Part shown: positions 1 through 8,919 of the stretch, one piece after another
How the letters are laid out: each line of letters starts with the position of its first letter
How positions within the stretch are numbered: position 1 is the first letter of the stretch
Assembly (NCBI RefSeq): GCF_003268775.1
Contig: NZ_QLSU01000014.1
Location: 62,001 to 126,000 of the forward strand
DNA length: 64,000 nucleotides
Direction of reading: 5' to 3'
Source: Paraburkholderia unamae
GTDB lineage: Bacteria; Pseudomonadota; Gammaproteobacteria; Burkholderiales; Burkholderiaceae
Translations under genes and position numbers: made by a program
The notes under the pieces: generated by a model
Databases searched by the model: none
What the model was told of the DNA's origin: nothing
Seen by the model: the letters and a program-made list of their open reading frames with translations, nothing else

Positions 1-2
1 TG

Positions 3-1010
3 TTCATCGACGAGCGGCCCGCGCCCGCCGCGATCATGGTCGTCGGGTTTATCACCTTCGTGGCGGTCGCGCTGCTCGTGCAGGGCACGCGCCAGTTCTT
101 CGGCATACGTCCCGCGCGGCGCGACGAGACGGCGGCGTTCATCGTCGCCTATGGCGCGCTGGTGTATGTCACCTGCGTGGCGCCGGACGTCGAAATGCGG
201 GTTGCGCTCGTCTCGGCCGTGCTGGCTTACGGGCGGGTCGCCGTGGGCACGCTCGTGCTGCGGCACGCGCCGCGAGACGGCGCGCGCTACGGCTACTGGT
301 TCGTCACCGTGGCCGCGTATCTCGGCGCGCTGGTGCATGGCGCGCGCGCCGTGGGCGTCGCCATCGGCGCGATGGCGCCGGTCACCTATCTGCAACCGAC
401 TGCCTGGAGCGTGTTGTTCGTCGGGCTCGCGATCATCACGCTGCCGTGCATGTCGATCGGCATGGCGATGGTGGCGCACGATCAGCTCGTGCGCAGAATG
501 GAGAAGCTCGCGACGATCGACGAACTGACCGGCGCGCTCATGCGGCGCGCGTTCATGGCGAAGGCGAACGCCTTGCATGCGCGCGCGCTGGCGGCGGGCG
601 AGCCGCTTGCCGTCGCGATCCTCGACATCGACAACTTCAAGGCCATCAACGACGGCTTTGGCCACGCGGCAGGCGATCGCACCTTGACGCATTTCGGCGC
701 GGTCGTGGCGAGGGAGTTGCGCGCGTGCGACCTGTTCGGGCGCCTGGGCGGCGAGGAGTTCGGCGTGGTGTTCGCCGGCACGCGCAAGCCCGAGGCCCTG
801 CGGTTCACGAACGCGCTGCGGCTGGCGCTCGAGCGGGCGGCGCACGACGGCGTGCGTTGCACGTTCAGCGCGGGCGTGGCCTGCATTGCGCCGGGCGACG
901 CGCTGGAGGCCGTGATGGCGCGGGCGGACGCCGCGCTTTACGCGGCCAAGGCCATGGGGCGCAACCGCGTCGTGACGGCCCCGGACGCCGGCGCGCTGTC
1001 GACGGTCTAG
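3..1010 (+). CDS. GGDEF diguanylate cyclase, membrane-anchored (5' end outside window)
   Basis: The frame is open to the left edge, so the true start probably lies outside; the first internal ATG is at 36. The N-terminal ~150 residues are hydrophobic and hold several predicted membrane helices, followed by a GGDEF domain. The active-site loop reads GGEEF (nt 747-761) and the metal/substrate region reads ILDIDNFKAIND, both intact, so cyclic-di-GMP synthesis from two GTP is expected on the cytoplasmic face. No RxxD inhibitory-site motif was obvious upstream of the loop. No EAL domain is present. It has no functional link to the catabolic genes further right; it is separated from the next gene by about 107 bp. 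Family assignment is firm; the sensed signal is unknown. Confidence 0.9.
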   Translation, partial: FIDERPAPAAIMVVGFITFVAVALLVQGTRQFFGIRPARRDETAAFIVAYGALVYVTCVAPDVEMRVALVSAVLAYGRVAVGTLVLRHAPRDGARYGYWFVTVAAYLGALVHGARAVGVAIGAMAPVTYLQPTAWSVLFVGLAIITLPCMSIGMAMVAHDQLVRRMEKLATIDELTGALMRRAFMAKANALHARALAAGEPLAVAILDIDNFKAINDGFGHAAGDRTLTHFGAVVARELRACDLFGRLGGEEFGVVFAGTRKPEALRFTNALRLALERAAHDGVRCTFSAGVACIAPGDALEAVMARADAALYAAKAMGRNRVVTAPDAGALSTV

Positions 1011-1117
1011 CCGCACGCCGCCTGGCAAAAGGCGCTTCGCACTGATCCGATCATTCCTATAATCGTTAGGCATGTGCGCCGGCCACGTTGCCGCCACGAT
1101 CCGGGAGGCGCCCCGCC

Positions 1118-4100
1118 GTGTTTGCTCCCAAGGCCGCCAGGCCCAAAACGGTGCCAGCCGGGAGATCCGCGCGCCGGCCGCCGAAACCGCTCGCGAACCC
1201 GCTGTCGAACGCAGCTTCGCCCGTCCTGGGCGAGCGGCCCGGCCGTGAAACCGGCGAGATTCCCCGCTTTGCGCCCGAGCGCGCCGAACCGGCGCCGCCT
1301 GCGCGCGCGCCCGTTGCACCACCCACAGCGCCACCCATTGCGCCACCCGCGCTCGCAGCCATTCAGGCGAAGACCGTGCTGGGCCGCAGCGACGACCCGC
1401 TGGAGCACGAGGCCGACCATATCGCCGACCAGGTGATGCGCATGCCGGCCCCCGATTCCGCGCCGACCGCGCACGCGCCGCCACAGCTCATGCGCAAGCG
1501 CGCGGCGCATGACGAGACGCCGACGGCCGACCCCGCCGCCGCTACCACCACGACCGCCGCCGCTGAAGCCCCCGCCATTGTCGAGCAAACGATCCGCTCG
1601 CAGGGGCGCCCGCTCGACGCCGCCGCGCGCGCGTTCTTCGAGCCGCGATTCGCGCGCGACTTTTCGGCGGTGCGCATCCACGAAGGCGGCGTGGCGGACA
1701 CGGCGGCGCGCGCCGTGTCCGCCCGCGCCTTCACCTTGGGGCGCGATATCGTCTTCGGCGGCGGCCACTACGCGCCGCATACGGCGCGCGGGCGTCATCT
1801 GCTCGCGCACGAACTGGCGCATGTCGTGCAGCAGGAAGCGGCCCCCGCGCGCGGCGTGCTGCGCCGCGATTCGACGCCGCCCGCGCTCGCGCTCAAGGCC
1901 AACGACGAGATCGCGGTGGCCGTGTACGGGCTGGCGAGCAACCCCGAGCCGGATCGCACCTATTCGCGGCGCTATCGCATCGACGCCCAGGGCGCGATCC
2001 TGATCGACGACGGGACCAACAAGGTCTCGATCGCGCTCGCCGGCCTCGCCGCCGCAGCAGCGGCCCGCAAGATCGCCGACAGCCTGGTCGATGCCGAGCT
2101 CTTTCGCGGCCCTCACGTGTGCGTCACGGGACCGGGGCAGGGCGCGCCGGTCTGCGCCGATGCGAAGACGGCGATGTCGCCGGCCGTCGCTCGGGCCTAC
2201 GGCAACTTCATGGCGTATATCAAAACGACGCACGAACCGGCCGAAGCCGTCGCGCGCTATTACCAGTGGGTTCACGACCACGCCGACAGCCCGGAATTCC
2301 TCACGATCACGCCGCCCGAACTGTGGGCGCAGAGCCTGCGCCAGCCCGAGCGGCCGAAGGACCCGGAGGCGGAGCGCACCCAGGAGTGGCTGCGCTTCAT
2401 GAAGGCGCGCCTGGCCGAGAACGCCAAACTTCCCGCCGAGGAGCAGGCGCGCGCGGTCGAGGCGCTGCGCCGCTTCCAGGACTGGTACGAGCAGCACCGC
2501 AACGACAAGGACTTCGCGAAGGCCGATCCGGCCAAGGTCTACGCCGAGATTTCAGTCGGCCTGCTCAAGCGCGATGTCGAGGCGTCGGCGCGCAAGAAGA
2601 TCGAGGCCGACAAGGAGGCCGCCGCGCAGTCGCCGGAGGTGCTCAAGGCGAAGTCGGCCAAGTTCGACGAATTCCTCGCCAAGGCGATGAAGCTCTGGGG
2701 GTATTCGTCGCGCCGGTTCCCGTATTCGATTCCGCTCGACTCCGAGGGCAAGGACATCCTCGTCACCGGCGACCCGGCGTTGCAGCGCGTGCTCGACGCG
2801 CTCGCCAACGACCTCGTGCAGTGGGCCAGCATCCATATGCAGGATGCGAACTATGCGACGGTTTCCGTCAATCAGGTGCTGCTCAATCTGCTCCAGGGCG
2901 GCTATTCGGAGCGCATTGGCGAGGCGCAGCAAAAGCCGCTCGAACACGAGACGATCGACCGCAACGAGTTGCTGCCAAAGAGCGTGCTGGCCTCGTTCGG
3001 CGAGACCGTGGCGACGGGGCTGTTCGCCGTGGCCGTGGTGGGGCTTTTCGTGGGGGCCGAGGTCATCACGGGCGGCCAGGCGACGTGGCTGCTGGTCGGC
3101 ATGGCGGGCTACAGCGGCCTGCAATCGTACCGTGCGCGCCGCGACGAGATCGAGCGCGGCAACTACGACGTGCCCGTGCCGCTCACCCTGCTGCATTCGG
3201 CGGGCGACATCATCGGCGTGAGCCAGCTCCTCGAAGGCATCACGGGCCAGCGCCTCGGCACGGAGCAGTCGCTCGGCAGCGAGGCGCGCTCGTCCCAGAC
3301 GGGCACGGGCGGCGGCAGCCTGCTCACGCTGTTCCTCGGCAGCCGCGCGTATCGGGCCGGGCAGCGCGTGGGGCAGACGGCGCGGCTGTCGATGCCCGGC
3401 ACCGTGCCCGCAGGCCCCAACGCGCACGTGCCGCTGCCGCCCGCGCCGCCCCGCCCGGTCGCGCCGCAGGTGAACCCGGCTATCGGCGCCGTGGAGAACG
3501 CCGCGCGCGCCGCGCTGCCCGAGAATCTGCGGCCGGGGCTCGACATCTGGTCGGCGGAGATTCGCCAGAACGGCGGCAATCCGGAAACCGTGTTCCGCAG
3601 GATTCCTGCCGAGCGCATCCGCGCGCAGGCGCAGACGTTTCTGGACCGCTACCAGGCCGCCGTCACAGCCGCCGACCGCGCCGCTTATCAGGCCGCGCAC
3701 GCCACCGACGACCCGTTGCGTCCCCAGTTGCGCAACAACCAGCCGGTGCCCGATTCGAGAGTCACGCTGCACTTCGAAAACGAGCCGCCCGGTGCGCACG
3801 AGATCGCCCAGGCCACCGAACTCTCGCGGCGCACCGGCGAGGAGATTCATCTCTTCGGCGACACGACGAGCGGCATTCAGTATCCCGGCATCGACGGCAC
3901 CATCGGGCAACCGCCGCGCGCGCTCTCGCTCAAGCGGGCCGTGGCGCAGGCGCATCCCAATCTCGCGCGCCAGATGGCGTCCGATGCGCTCGTTTCCGCG
4001 CAGCGCGCCGGTTACTCCCATGTCGAAGTGCGCATCGACATGCCGGGCAGCCGGGTGGCCGACATCCAGGCGGCGTGGGACGGGCCGCCGCCGCGCGCCA

Positions 4101-4270
4101 CCGACCCGATCCCCGGCCCGGCGTTTCAGGGTGATACGATTGCCCGCATCATCGTTCGCGGCTCGGATGGCGAATGGACGCTGAGCCCGCCGCTCGCGGG
4201 ACCGGCTCGCACCGGCGTGACGCCGGTTCCGCCGCGGCCCGACGTGCCCGACAAACGCAAGAAGCCCTGA
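1118..4270 (+). CDS. DUF4157 (eCIS-core) protein with toxin-like C-terminal domain
   Basis: A protein of about 1050 residues. The N-terminus is Pro/Ala-rich and low complexity; around nt 1590-1850 lies a DUF4157 domain with a metallopeptidase-like HELAH motif (nt 1808-1822) in the context LLAHELAHVVQQ. DUF4157 proteins are commonly encoded with extracellular contractile injection systems or carry polymorphic toxins. A hydrophobic segment (nt ~3000-3110) follows a long charged helical region. The last ~150 residues contain GIDG and, ten residues on, ALSLK, resembling a PD-(D/E)XK nuclease core (inference). I chose the GTG at 1118 over a TTG at 1088 because GGGAGG at 1103-1108 is well spaced from it. 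The next gene starts 4 bp after the stop and may encode immunity. No contractile sheath or tube genes are visible here. Confidence 0.75.
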   Translation: MFAPKAARPKTVPAGRSARRPPKPLANPLSNAASPVLGERPGRETGEIPRFAPERAEPAPPARAPVAPPTAPPIAPPALAAIQAKTVLGRSDDPLEHEADHIADQVMRMPAPDSAPTAHAPPQLMRKRAAHDETPTADPAAATTTTAAAEAPAIVEQTIRSQGRPLDAAARAFFEPRFARDFSAVRIHEGGVADTAARAVSARAFTLGRDIVFGGGHYAPHTARGRHLLAHELAHVVQQEAAPARGVLRRDSTPPALALKANDEIAVAVYGLASNPEPDRTYSRRYRIDAQGAILIDDGTNKVSIALAGLAAAAAARKIADSLVDAELFRGPHVCVTGPGQGAPVCADAKTAMSPAVARAYGNFMAYIKTTHEPAEAVARYYQWVHDHADSPEFLTITPPELWAQSLRQPERPKDPEAERTQEWLRFMKARLAENAKLPAEEQARAVEALRRFQDWYEQHRNDKDFAKADPAKVYAEISVGLLKRDVEASARKKIEADKEAAAQSPEVLKAKSAKFDEFLAKAMKLWGYSSRRFPYSIPLDSEGKDILVTGDPALQRVLDALANDLVQWASIHMQDANYATVSVNQVLLNLLQGGYSERIGEAQQKPLEHETIDRNELLPKSVLASFGETVATGLFAVAVVGLFVGAEVITGGQATWLLVGMAGYSGLQSYRARRDEIERGNYDVPVPLTLLHSAGDIIGVSQLLEGITGQRLGTEQSLGSEARSSQTGTGGGSLLTLFLGSRAYRAGQRVGQTARLSMPGTVPAGPNAHVPLPPAPPRPVAPQVNPAIGAVENAARAALPENLRPGLDIWSAEIRQNGGNPETVFRRIPAERIRAQAQTFLDRYQAAVTAADRAAYQAAHATDDPLRPQLRNNQPVPDSRVTLHFENEPPGAHEIAQATELSRRTGEEIHLFGDTTSGIQYPGIDGTIGQPPRALSLKRAVAQAHPNLARQMASDALVSAQRAGYSHVEVRIDMPGSRVADIQAAWDGPPPRATDPIPGPAFQGDTIARIIVRGSDGEWTLSPPLAGPARTGVTPVPPRPDVPDKRKKP

Positions 4271-4274
4271 CCGG

Positions 4275-5201
4275 ATGCCTGTGAGACGCACATTCCTGCC
4301 CGCAGTGGGCGCCGCCGAAGGGGCGGCCGCGCTCGCGCGCGTGCTCGCGCGGCGCGGTTGCGAGGTGCGCGCGCCCGGCGACGGCGAAGATGCGCCCGCT
4401 TCGGGCATGCGAGTGTTCCGGGCCGCCGGGGTCGTGCAGTCCGGCGTCGATGTCGCGTGGGTGCTCGAAGAAAGCGCGGCCGAAGCGGGCGGCTGGGACG
4501 CCGCGCTGGCGCAGGCGCTGTCGGCGCAAACCGGCGGATTCGCCGTGAGCGTCGAGACTTCACGCTCGCCGGGGCGCGCCGGGTACGCGGTGTTCTTCGC
4601 AGGCAGAAGCATCGAATTCATTTCGGAGAACCAGGCACAGGCGGCCTTCGCTGAAGGGCTGGCTTCCGAAGGCGTCTATGCGGCGTTCGCGCAAGTTTAT
4701 CCGCTGCTGACCGGCTGGCCCTTTCCCGAGCTGCAAACATGGGCGGAACTCAAACCGGTGGCGGCGGCGCAATGCCCGGCCGAGCCCGCAGGGCGCCCGA
4801 TGCCGGACGAACCAGGCGAGGCGGACGTGGCAGGCAAGCTGGCGCTGGCGGTGTTCCCGCTCGTCGCCGGCGACGAATTTTCGGCTGCCTGGCGTGGCGT
4901 CGCGCCGACCGCGATGACGAACTGGACGTGGCAAGCCGCCGAGACCGCGACCGCCGGCATTCCCTACGTGATGCTGACGCGCGCAGGCGATCTCGACGTC
5001 GCGCTGTGTGAATCGCTCGCGGTGCAACTCGACGTGCCCGCCGCGGCGGTCGGCCTGAACGGGCCGGGCGCGCCGTTCGACTGGTGGCGCGCGCAATCCT
5101 CGCAACGCGGTGCGGGCGTGGGAGCCGAGAGTTTCGCGGGCGCCCTGATGCCCGCCATGTCTGCGCTCGGCGAGCGCCCCGGCATCATCCGTCTGCGTTG
5201 A
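4275..5201 (+). CDS. Unknown protein, candidate immunity partner of the DUF4157 protein
   Basis: A 308-residue protein that I do not recognise. It has no signal peptide, no clear membrane helix and no known catalytic motif; composition is Ala/Gly-rich with scattered Trp and acidic residues. It starts 4 bp after the stop of the DUF4157 gene, so the two are almost certainly co-transcribed and probably translationally coupled. In polymorphic toxin systems the gene immediately 3' of the toxin is usually the cognate immunity protein, which makes that the best working idea, but it is drawn from position only. It is larger than most immunity proteins, so an adaptor or loading function for the toxin is an alternative. 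Confidence 0.5.
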   Translation: MPVRRTFLPAVGAAEGAAALARVLARRGCEVRAPGDGEDAPASGMRVFRAAGVVQSGVDVAWVLEESAAEAGGWDAALAQALSAQTGGFAVSVETSRSPGRAGYAVFFAGRSIEFISENQAQAAFAEGLASEGVYAAFAQVYPLLTGWPFPELQTWAELKPVAAAQCPAEPAGRPMPDEPGEADVAGKLALAVFPLVAGDEFSAAWRGVAPTAMTNWTWQAAETATAGIPYVMLTRAGDLDVALCESLAVQLDVPAAAVGLNGPGAPFDWWRAQSSQRGAGVGAESFAGALMPAMSALGERPGIIRLR

Positions 5202-5250
5202 CCGGGAGCGTGTCTAGCCTGCCACGCGCCGAACATCCGAGGAGGTCCGC

Positions 5251-5997
5251 ATGCCCACTTCCACGCTTGATCTGAGCCAGCGCGTGGCGCTCGTCACCGG
5301 CGCCTCGCGAGGCATCGGCCGCGCCATTGCGCTCTCGCTGGCGGCGGCCGGTGCGGCGGTGGCCGTCAACTACCGGCAGCGCGAGTCTGAAGCCGACGAG
5401 GTGGTCGCGCGGATCGCAAGCGCCGGGGGGCGCGCGATAGCGGTGCGTGCCGATGTCTCGGTGGCGCACGAGGTCGAGGCGATGATCGACGCGGTGCAGA
5501 GCGGGCTAGGCGCAATCGACGTGCTCGTGAACAACGCGGGGACGGGGTTGATCCGCGACATCGACGAGCTCACCGAAGCAGAATTCGACCGCACGCTCGC
5601 CGTGAATCTGAAGTCGGCGTTCTTGTGCACCCAGGCCGTGTTGCCGGGCATGCGCGCGCGCCGCTGGGGCCGCATTGTCAACATTTCGTCGGCTGCCGCG
5701 CGTGGCGGCGGGCTGGTCGGCGTGCACTACAACGCGTCGAAAGCCGGACTCGAAGGCTTGACGCGCGGCTACGCGGCGCGCCTGGGCCGCGAAGGGATTA
5801 CCGTGAACGCCGTGGCGCCCGCCCTCATCGACACTGAAATGGTCGCGCCGCTGAAAGCGGCGAACGTGGTCGAGCGGATGCCCGTGGGGCGGCTTGGCGA
5901 ACCCGACGAAGTCGCGCAGGCCGTGCTGACGGTGGTCGGCAACGCGTTCATTACGGGGCAGACGATTGCCGTCAATGGCGGCGTGACTTTTATCTGA
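5251..5997 (+). CDS. SDR-family oxidoreductase, FabG-like
   Basis: A classical short-chain dehydrogenase/reductase of 248 residues. The cofactor motif TGASRGIG lies at residues 16-23, NNAG in the middle, and the catalytic pair is Y160 and K164 in the context HYNASKAG, with Ser in NISSAAA upstream. The C-terminus ends in the usual GQTIAVNGG segment. It should interconvert a ketone and an alcohol, perhaps a 3-oxoacyl thioester, using NAD(P)H. GAGGAGG at 5239-5245 supports the ATG at 5251. The gene stands alone, with no acyl carrier protein or fatty-acid genes nearby and no copy of the island operator upstream, so it is probably unrelated to the catabolic island. Confidence 0.85.
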   Translation: MPTSTLDLSQRVALVTGASRGIGRAIALSLAAAGAAVAVNYRQRESEADEVVARIASAGGRAIAVRADVSVAHEVEAMIDAVQSGLGAIDVLVNNAGTGLIRDIDELTEAEFDRTLAVNLKSAFLCTQAVLPGMRARRWGRIVNISSAAARGGGLVGVHYNASKAGLEGLTRGYAARLGREGITVNAVAPALIDTEMVAPLKAANVVERMPVGRLGEPDEVAQAVLTVVGNAFITGQTIAVNGGVTFI

Positions 5998-6182
5998 AAC
6001 GCCGGTTGACCGACCTTCCGCACGACCGGGAAAATTCTTGCCGGGCGGCCTAAACTGGTTGCTATGGCGAACATGTGCATGCCGGTTTGAGCCCGTGGCG
6101 GTTTCGAAGCGGGCGCGCGCAGCGTGCCGGGCCAGACGATGCGCGAGCGACGCAAGCGCATGGCGAGCGTGAGGTGAGCATC

Positions 6183-6815
6183 ATGACAGGGCGTGATCGA
6201 TGCCGGCTGCTGTTCGTGGCGGTGGCGCTATGCATCAGCGCAACGGCGATTGCGGGCAGGGGCGGCGGCTGGGTTCATGGCGGCGGCGGGGGCTATGGCG
6301 GTGGCTATGGCGGCGGCGGTTACGGCGGCGGCTATGCCAGCATGAATCACGGCGGCAGCTGGAGCGGCGGCGCGCATGGCGCGTATTACGGCGGCGCGTA
6401 CCACGGCGGCGGCTATTATCACGGTGGTTACTGGCACGGCGGCTACTACGGCTGGCACGGCGGCTACTATCATGGCGGCTGGTACGGCTGCTGCGGGTCG
6501 GTGAGCGTCGGCTTCTACTTCGGTCCGGGCTTCATCTACGGCTATCCGTTCTATCCGTATTACTACCCGCCTTACATCGCCAGCGTCTACTACCCCTATG
6601 TGTCCGGCGACTTTTCGCAACCCACGCAGTACATCGAGCAGGGCCAGGGCCAGGCCCAGTTCCAGGGCGGCGGCGCCGACATGAACGACCAGGGCGGCGC
6701 TGCGCCGGAACTCGCCTACTGGTACTACTGCGATGCGCCCCAAGGCTACTACCCGTACGTGAGGGCGTGCCCAGGCGGCTGGCAGAAGGTGCCGGCACGG
6801 CCGCCCGACAGTTGA
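6183..6815 (+). CDS. Secreted Gly/His/Tyr-rich low-complexity protein
   Basis: A 210-residue protein with a convincing signal peptide (positively charged MTGRDR, hydrophobic core, cleavage after SATAIA). The mature part is dominated by GGG, GGY and HGG repeats to about residue 110, followed by a segment rich in Tyr, Pro and Phe. A C-terminal region has a Cys pair spaced about 13 residues apart within WYYCDAP and RACPGGW. The ending resembles small exported proteins common in Burkholderia whose function is not established. Metal binding through His-rich repeats is possible but unproven. The start at 6183 is supported by GAGGTGAG just upstream; a longer frame from 6075 lacks a signal peptide at its N-terminus and is less likely. 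Confidence 0.75.
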   Translation: MTGRDRCRLLFVAVALCISATAIAGRGGGWVHGGGGGYGGGYGGGGYGGGYASMNHGGSWSGGAHGAYYGGAYHGGGYYHGGYWHGGYYGWHGGYYHGGWYGCCGSVSVGFYFGPGFIYGYPFYPYYYPPYIASVYYPYVSGDFSQPTQYIEQGQGQAQFQGGGADMNDQGGAAPELAYWYYCDAPQGYYPYVRACPGGWQKVPARPPDS

Positions 6816-6826
6816 CGCCGTGAAGT

Positions 6827-6852
6827 TGCGGGGCGCGCTCGCGCTCCCCGCA
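6827..6852. terminator. Hairpin between convergent genes, possible bidirectional terminator
   Basis: TGCGGGG at 6827-6833 pairs with CCCCGCA at 6846-6852 around a GC-rich loop that can extend the stem. It sits 12 bp after the stop of the secreted protein gene and 16 bp before the end of the convergent hemerythrin gene. No T-run follows, so efficient intrinsic termination is uncertain. Confidence 0.4.
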
Positions 6853-6867
6853 GCGCACGTTCCGCGC

Positions 6868-7449
6868 TCAGGACTGCGGCTCGGGCATCGTCTGGACGAT
6901 CAGCGTGTAAAGGCCATCGAGATCGTCCTCGGTTTCGAGACTCTCGAACGGATCGCGATTCGCGCCGAACGCCTCGTCGATCTCCACCCAGTCGGCGGTG
7001 GTGAGGTAGCGCTGCGCGGCGGGCAGAATCACCGTCTCCTCCAGGTTCCGATGATTGGCGTAGAAGCCGGCGTAGCCGTTCACTTCGTCGCGCAACGCGG
7101 CCAGCATGGCGGGGCCGCCCAGTTCGTAGCGCGTGAGCGCACGCTCCAGCGCGCGAACCCGGCGCGCGCCGTCTTCGTGCTGGCGGCCGAGTTCATCGAG
7201 GACGGCATCGCATTCGCCGGTGCGCTCGCGCAGGCGCGCAAAGAGGTATTGCTCCTCCTTCGGGTGATGAATCCGCTCGGGGAATTCCTGAATGTAGTAG
7301 AGCATCGCGCGCAAGAGCATCGCCGCCGGCGCACCGGCACTGCGTGCCATGCAATCGGCCATGCGCGTCATGCCGGCCACGACGCTCGCAAGACGCCTGT
7401 GTTCGCTCAACATCACCTGAATGGCGCTGTGCCGCGTGACGAGTTCCAT
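6868..7449 (-). CDS. Hemerythrin domain protein
   Basis: A 193-residue all-helical protein of the hemerythrin/HHE type. Probable di-iron ligands are in the segments SEHRRL, RIHHPKEEQYLF, RQHEDG and YANHRNLEETVI, which give the His/Glu spacing expected for an oxygen-, NO- or iron-binding four-helix bundle. AGGGAG spaced 6 bp from the ATG at 7449 supports this start; an upstream in-frame start at 7533 adds a basic extension without family similarity. It is convergent with the secreted Gly-rich gene and is followed on the other side by the TetR gene in the same direction but 169 bp away. A role in stress response is plausible but not shown. Confidence 0.85.
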   Translation of the reverse strand: MELVTRHSAIQVMLSEHRRLASVVAGMTRMADCMARSAGAPAAMLLRAMLYYIQEFPERIHHPKEEQYLFARLRERTGECDAVLDELGRQHEDGARRVRALERALTRYELGGPAMLAALRDEVNGYAGFYANHRNLEETVILPAAQRYLTTADWVEIDEAFGANRDPFESLETEDDLDGLYTLIVQTMPEPQS

Positions 7450-7618
7450 GTCGCTCTCCCTGCTGGAAGCGGCCGACCGGAAGGGGGCGTGCCGTGGCCG
7501 CGGGTCTCGTTCACTATGCGCGCCGTGCGTCACGGCGCATTGATATTTGTCAAATTACGGCGGGCTGCGTGTGGGGGGAGAGGGGGCTTGCCGCAGGGCC
7601 TCGCGGCAAGCGGCGCGC

Positions 7619-8293
7619 CTATTGAGGCGCTTTGCTGAGCGCCTTCCACACGACCTTGGTGACCTGCCTGAAGGCATCCGAATCGGCGCTGCCCTTGCCG
7701 GCGCGCCGGATGTACACGACGAGCCCGTACAGGTGCGAAACGAGCTGTGCGCCGCGCAGTACGCATTCGTTGGCGCTGAGCGCGGGATTGAGCTCGGCAA
7801 TCAGGTCGGCAAACATTTCCTGAAACTCGCCCGTGATCTTTGCCATCAGGTCGCGCGCGAATTCCTCGTGCTCCGCGAGGCTCCAGCATTCGAAAGAGAA
7901 GGCGCTCACGCTGGTGCCGGGGCCGGTCAGTGCGGCAAACGTTGCGTCGACGATGGCGTCGAGCCGCGCCTCGGGCGACTGGCGGCTGTCGCGCGCCATC
8001 GCGACGAAGTTATCGAAATAGCGCCTGACCATCTCCTCCATCGTGGTGCGCAGCAATTCTTCGCGTGTAGCGAAATAGTGTTGCAGCGTGCGCAGCCGGA
8101 TGCCGGCTTCGCTGGCGATGCGCCGCTGGGTGAAACCGGCATTGCCTTGCGTGGCGAAGACGTTGATGGCGACTTCGATGATTGCCGGTACCCGGGTCGA
8201 CCGGTTGCCGCGGCGCGCGGGCGCGCCCGCCGTCGTGCCGAGCACCTCTGCCGAAGTGATGATCATCTCTTTCATAGGTAGCAATTCTCCCAT
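7619..8293 (-). CDS. TetR/AcrR-family transcriptional regulator
   Basis: A 224-residue regulator. Residues ~35-85 form the N-terminal HTH: helix-turn-helix segment FTQRRIASEAGIRLRTLQHYF followed by the typical ATREELL. The C-terminal helical domain, which would bind the ligand, has no recognisable specificity. The ATG at 8293 has GAAGG 6 bp upstream; a second in-frame ATG at 8275 (MKEMII) is possible. The upstream region to 8736 carries two copies of a TGGGTCAA-containing direct repeat and a GACTA/TAGTC palindrome, the likely operators for autoregulation and for control of the divergent small gene. These differ from the palindrome shared by the catabolic island, so I do not think this protein controls that island. 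Confidence 0.88.
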   Translation of the reverse strand: MGELLPMKEMIITSAEVLGTTAGAPARRGNRSTRVPAIIEVAINVFATQGNAGFTQRRIASEAGIRLRTLQHYFATREELLRTTMEEMVRRYFDNFVAMARDSRQSPEARLDAIVDATFAALTGPGTSVSAFSFECWSLAEHEEFARDLMAKITGEFQEMFADLIAELNPALSANECVLRGAQLVSHLYGLVVYIRRAGKGSADSDAFRQVTKVVWKALSKAPQ

Positions 8294-8439
8294 GCCGCAG
8301 CCTTCGAAAGGTCCGGCACGCGCGCCGCGTGTGCTGCGTCGCTAATGCGCGCCTGCATGGACGATGAGCCGCTGGCCTGCAAGCTCCCGCTTGCCTTTGA
8401 CCGCCTGGATGAGAAGGATAGTCGCATGACTAACTAGAT

Positions 8440-8602
8440 TGGGTCAATTGACTAATATCTAACATCTCGTCCGTGCGCCTCCCAATCCCGTTCCTATCGT
8501 TGCGGAGTCTCGCCTGTGCTGTCAACTCGCGAAACACCGGTCAGTGTTTTCCCCAAACTCCTTTCGCTTGAAAATGGGTCAAGCGACTACTAATATTTAG
8601 TC
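8440..8602. promoter_or_regulatory. Putative TetR operators in the 443-bp divergent intergenic region
   Basis: Between the TetR start (8293) and the divergent small gene (8737) no gene is seen. Two similar motifs stand out: TGGGTCAATTGACTAATAT at 8440-8458, centred on the perfect palindrome GTCAATTGAC (8443-8452), and a related copy at 8575-8596 that shares TGGGTCAA, GACT and AATAT with a 3-base insertion. The second copy overlaps an inverted repeat GACTA-N8-TAGTC (8585-8602). The arrangement suits an autoregulating TetR dimer acting on both directions. Assignment to this regulator is inferred from adjacency. Confidence 0.5.
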
Positions 8603-8736
8603 AAACGACACATTGTGCATCGCGTGATCGTCATGTCGGACCGACGTCTGAAAACCGGCCTTGCGACTCGATCGCACGCGTGCGCCGCGGCATTTGCCGG
8701 CACGTGCCCAGGGCCCTTCTGGTGGAGCGAAGCGTG

Positions 8737-8919
8737 ATGAAACGACGAATGGAGATAGCCGGGTGGGTGACGCTGGGCGCGGCGCTCGCCAGTGCCTTCG
8801 CGTGGCGCGCGATGCAGGCACCGAGCGCGCCGCCAGTCAGTGCGCCGTGCTTCTACTACGCGGGAACCTGCGCGCCGCCGATCGCCATGCCGGTAGGCCG
8901 CATTCAGTTGATTCCCTGA
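8737..8919 (+). CDS. Small membrane-anchored or exported protein, unknown
   Basis: A 60-residue protein: a short basic N-terminus (MKRRMEIAG), one hydrophobic segment of about 15 residues, then a Pro/Ala-rich tail containing two Cys in the context CFYYAGTC. It could be membrane-anchored or exported and disulfide-bonded. GGAG at 8723-8726 is correctly spaced from the ATG at 8737; a longer in-frame version from 8680 lacks such a site. It is divergent from the TetR gene and shares its intergenic region, so it may be under its control. I do not recognise the family. Confidence 0.5.
   Translation: MKRRMEIAGWVTLGAALASAFAWRAMQAPSAPPVSAPCFYYAGTCAPPIAMPVGRIQLIP

Noticed and set aside
7619..8293. The TetR protein as master regulator of the island
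   Set aside because: Its own promoter region carries a different repeat (TGGGTCAA type) and no good copy of the GTATGC-N2-GCATAC palindrome.
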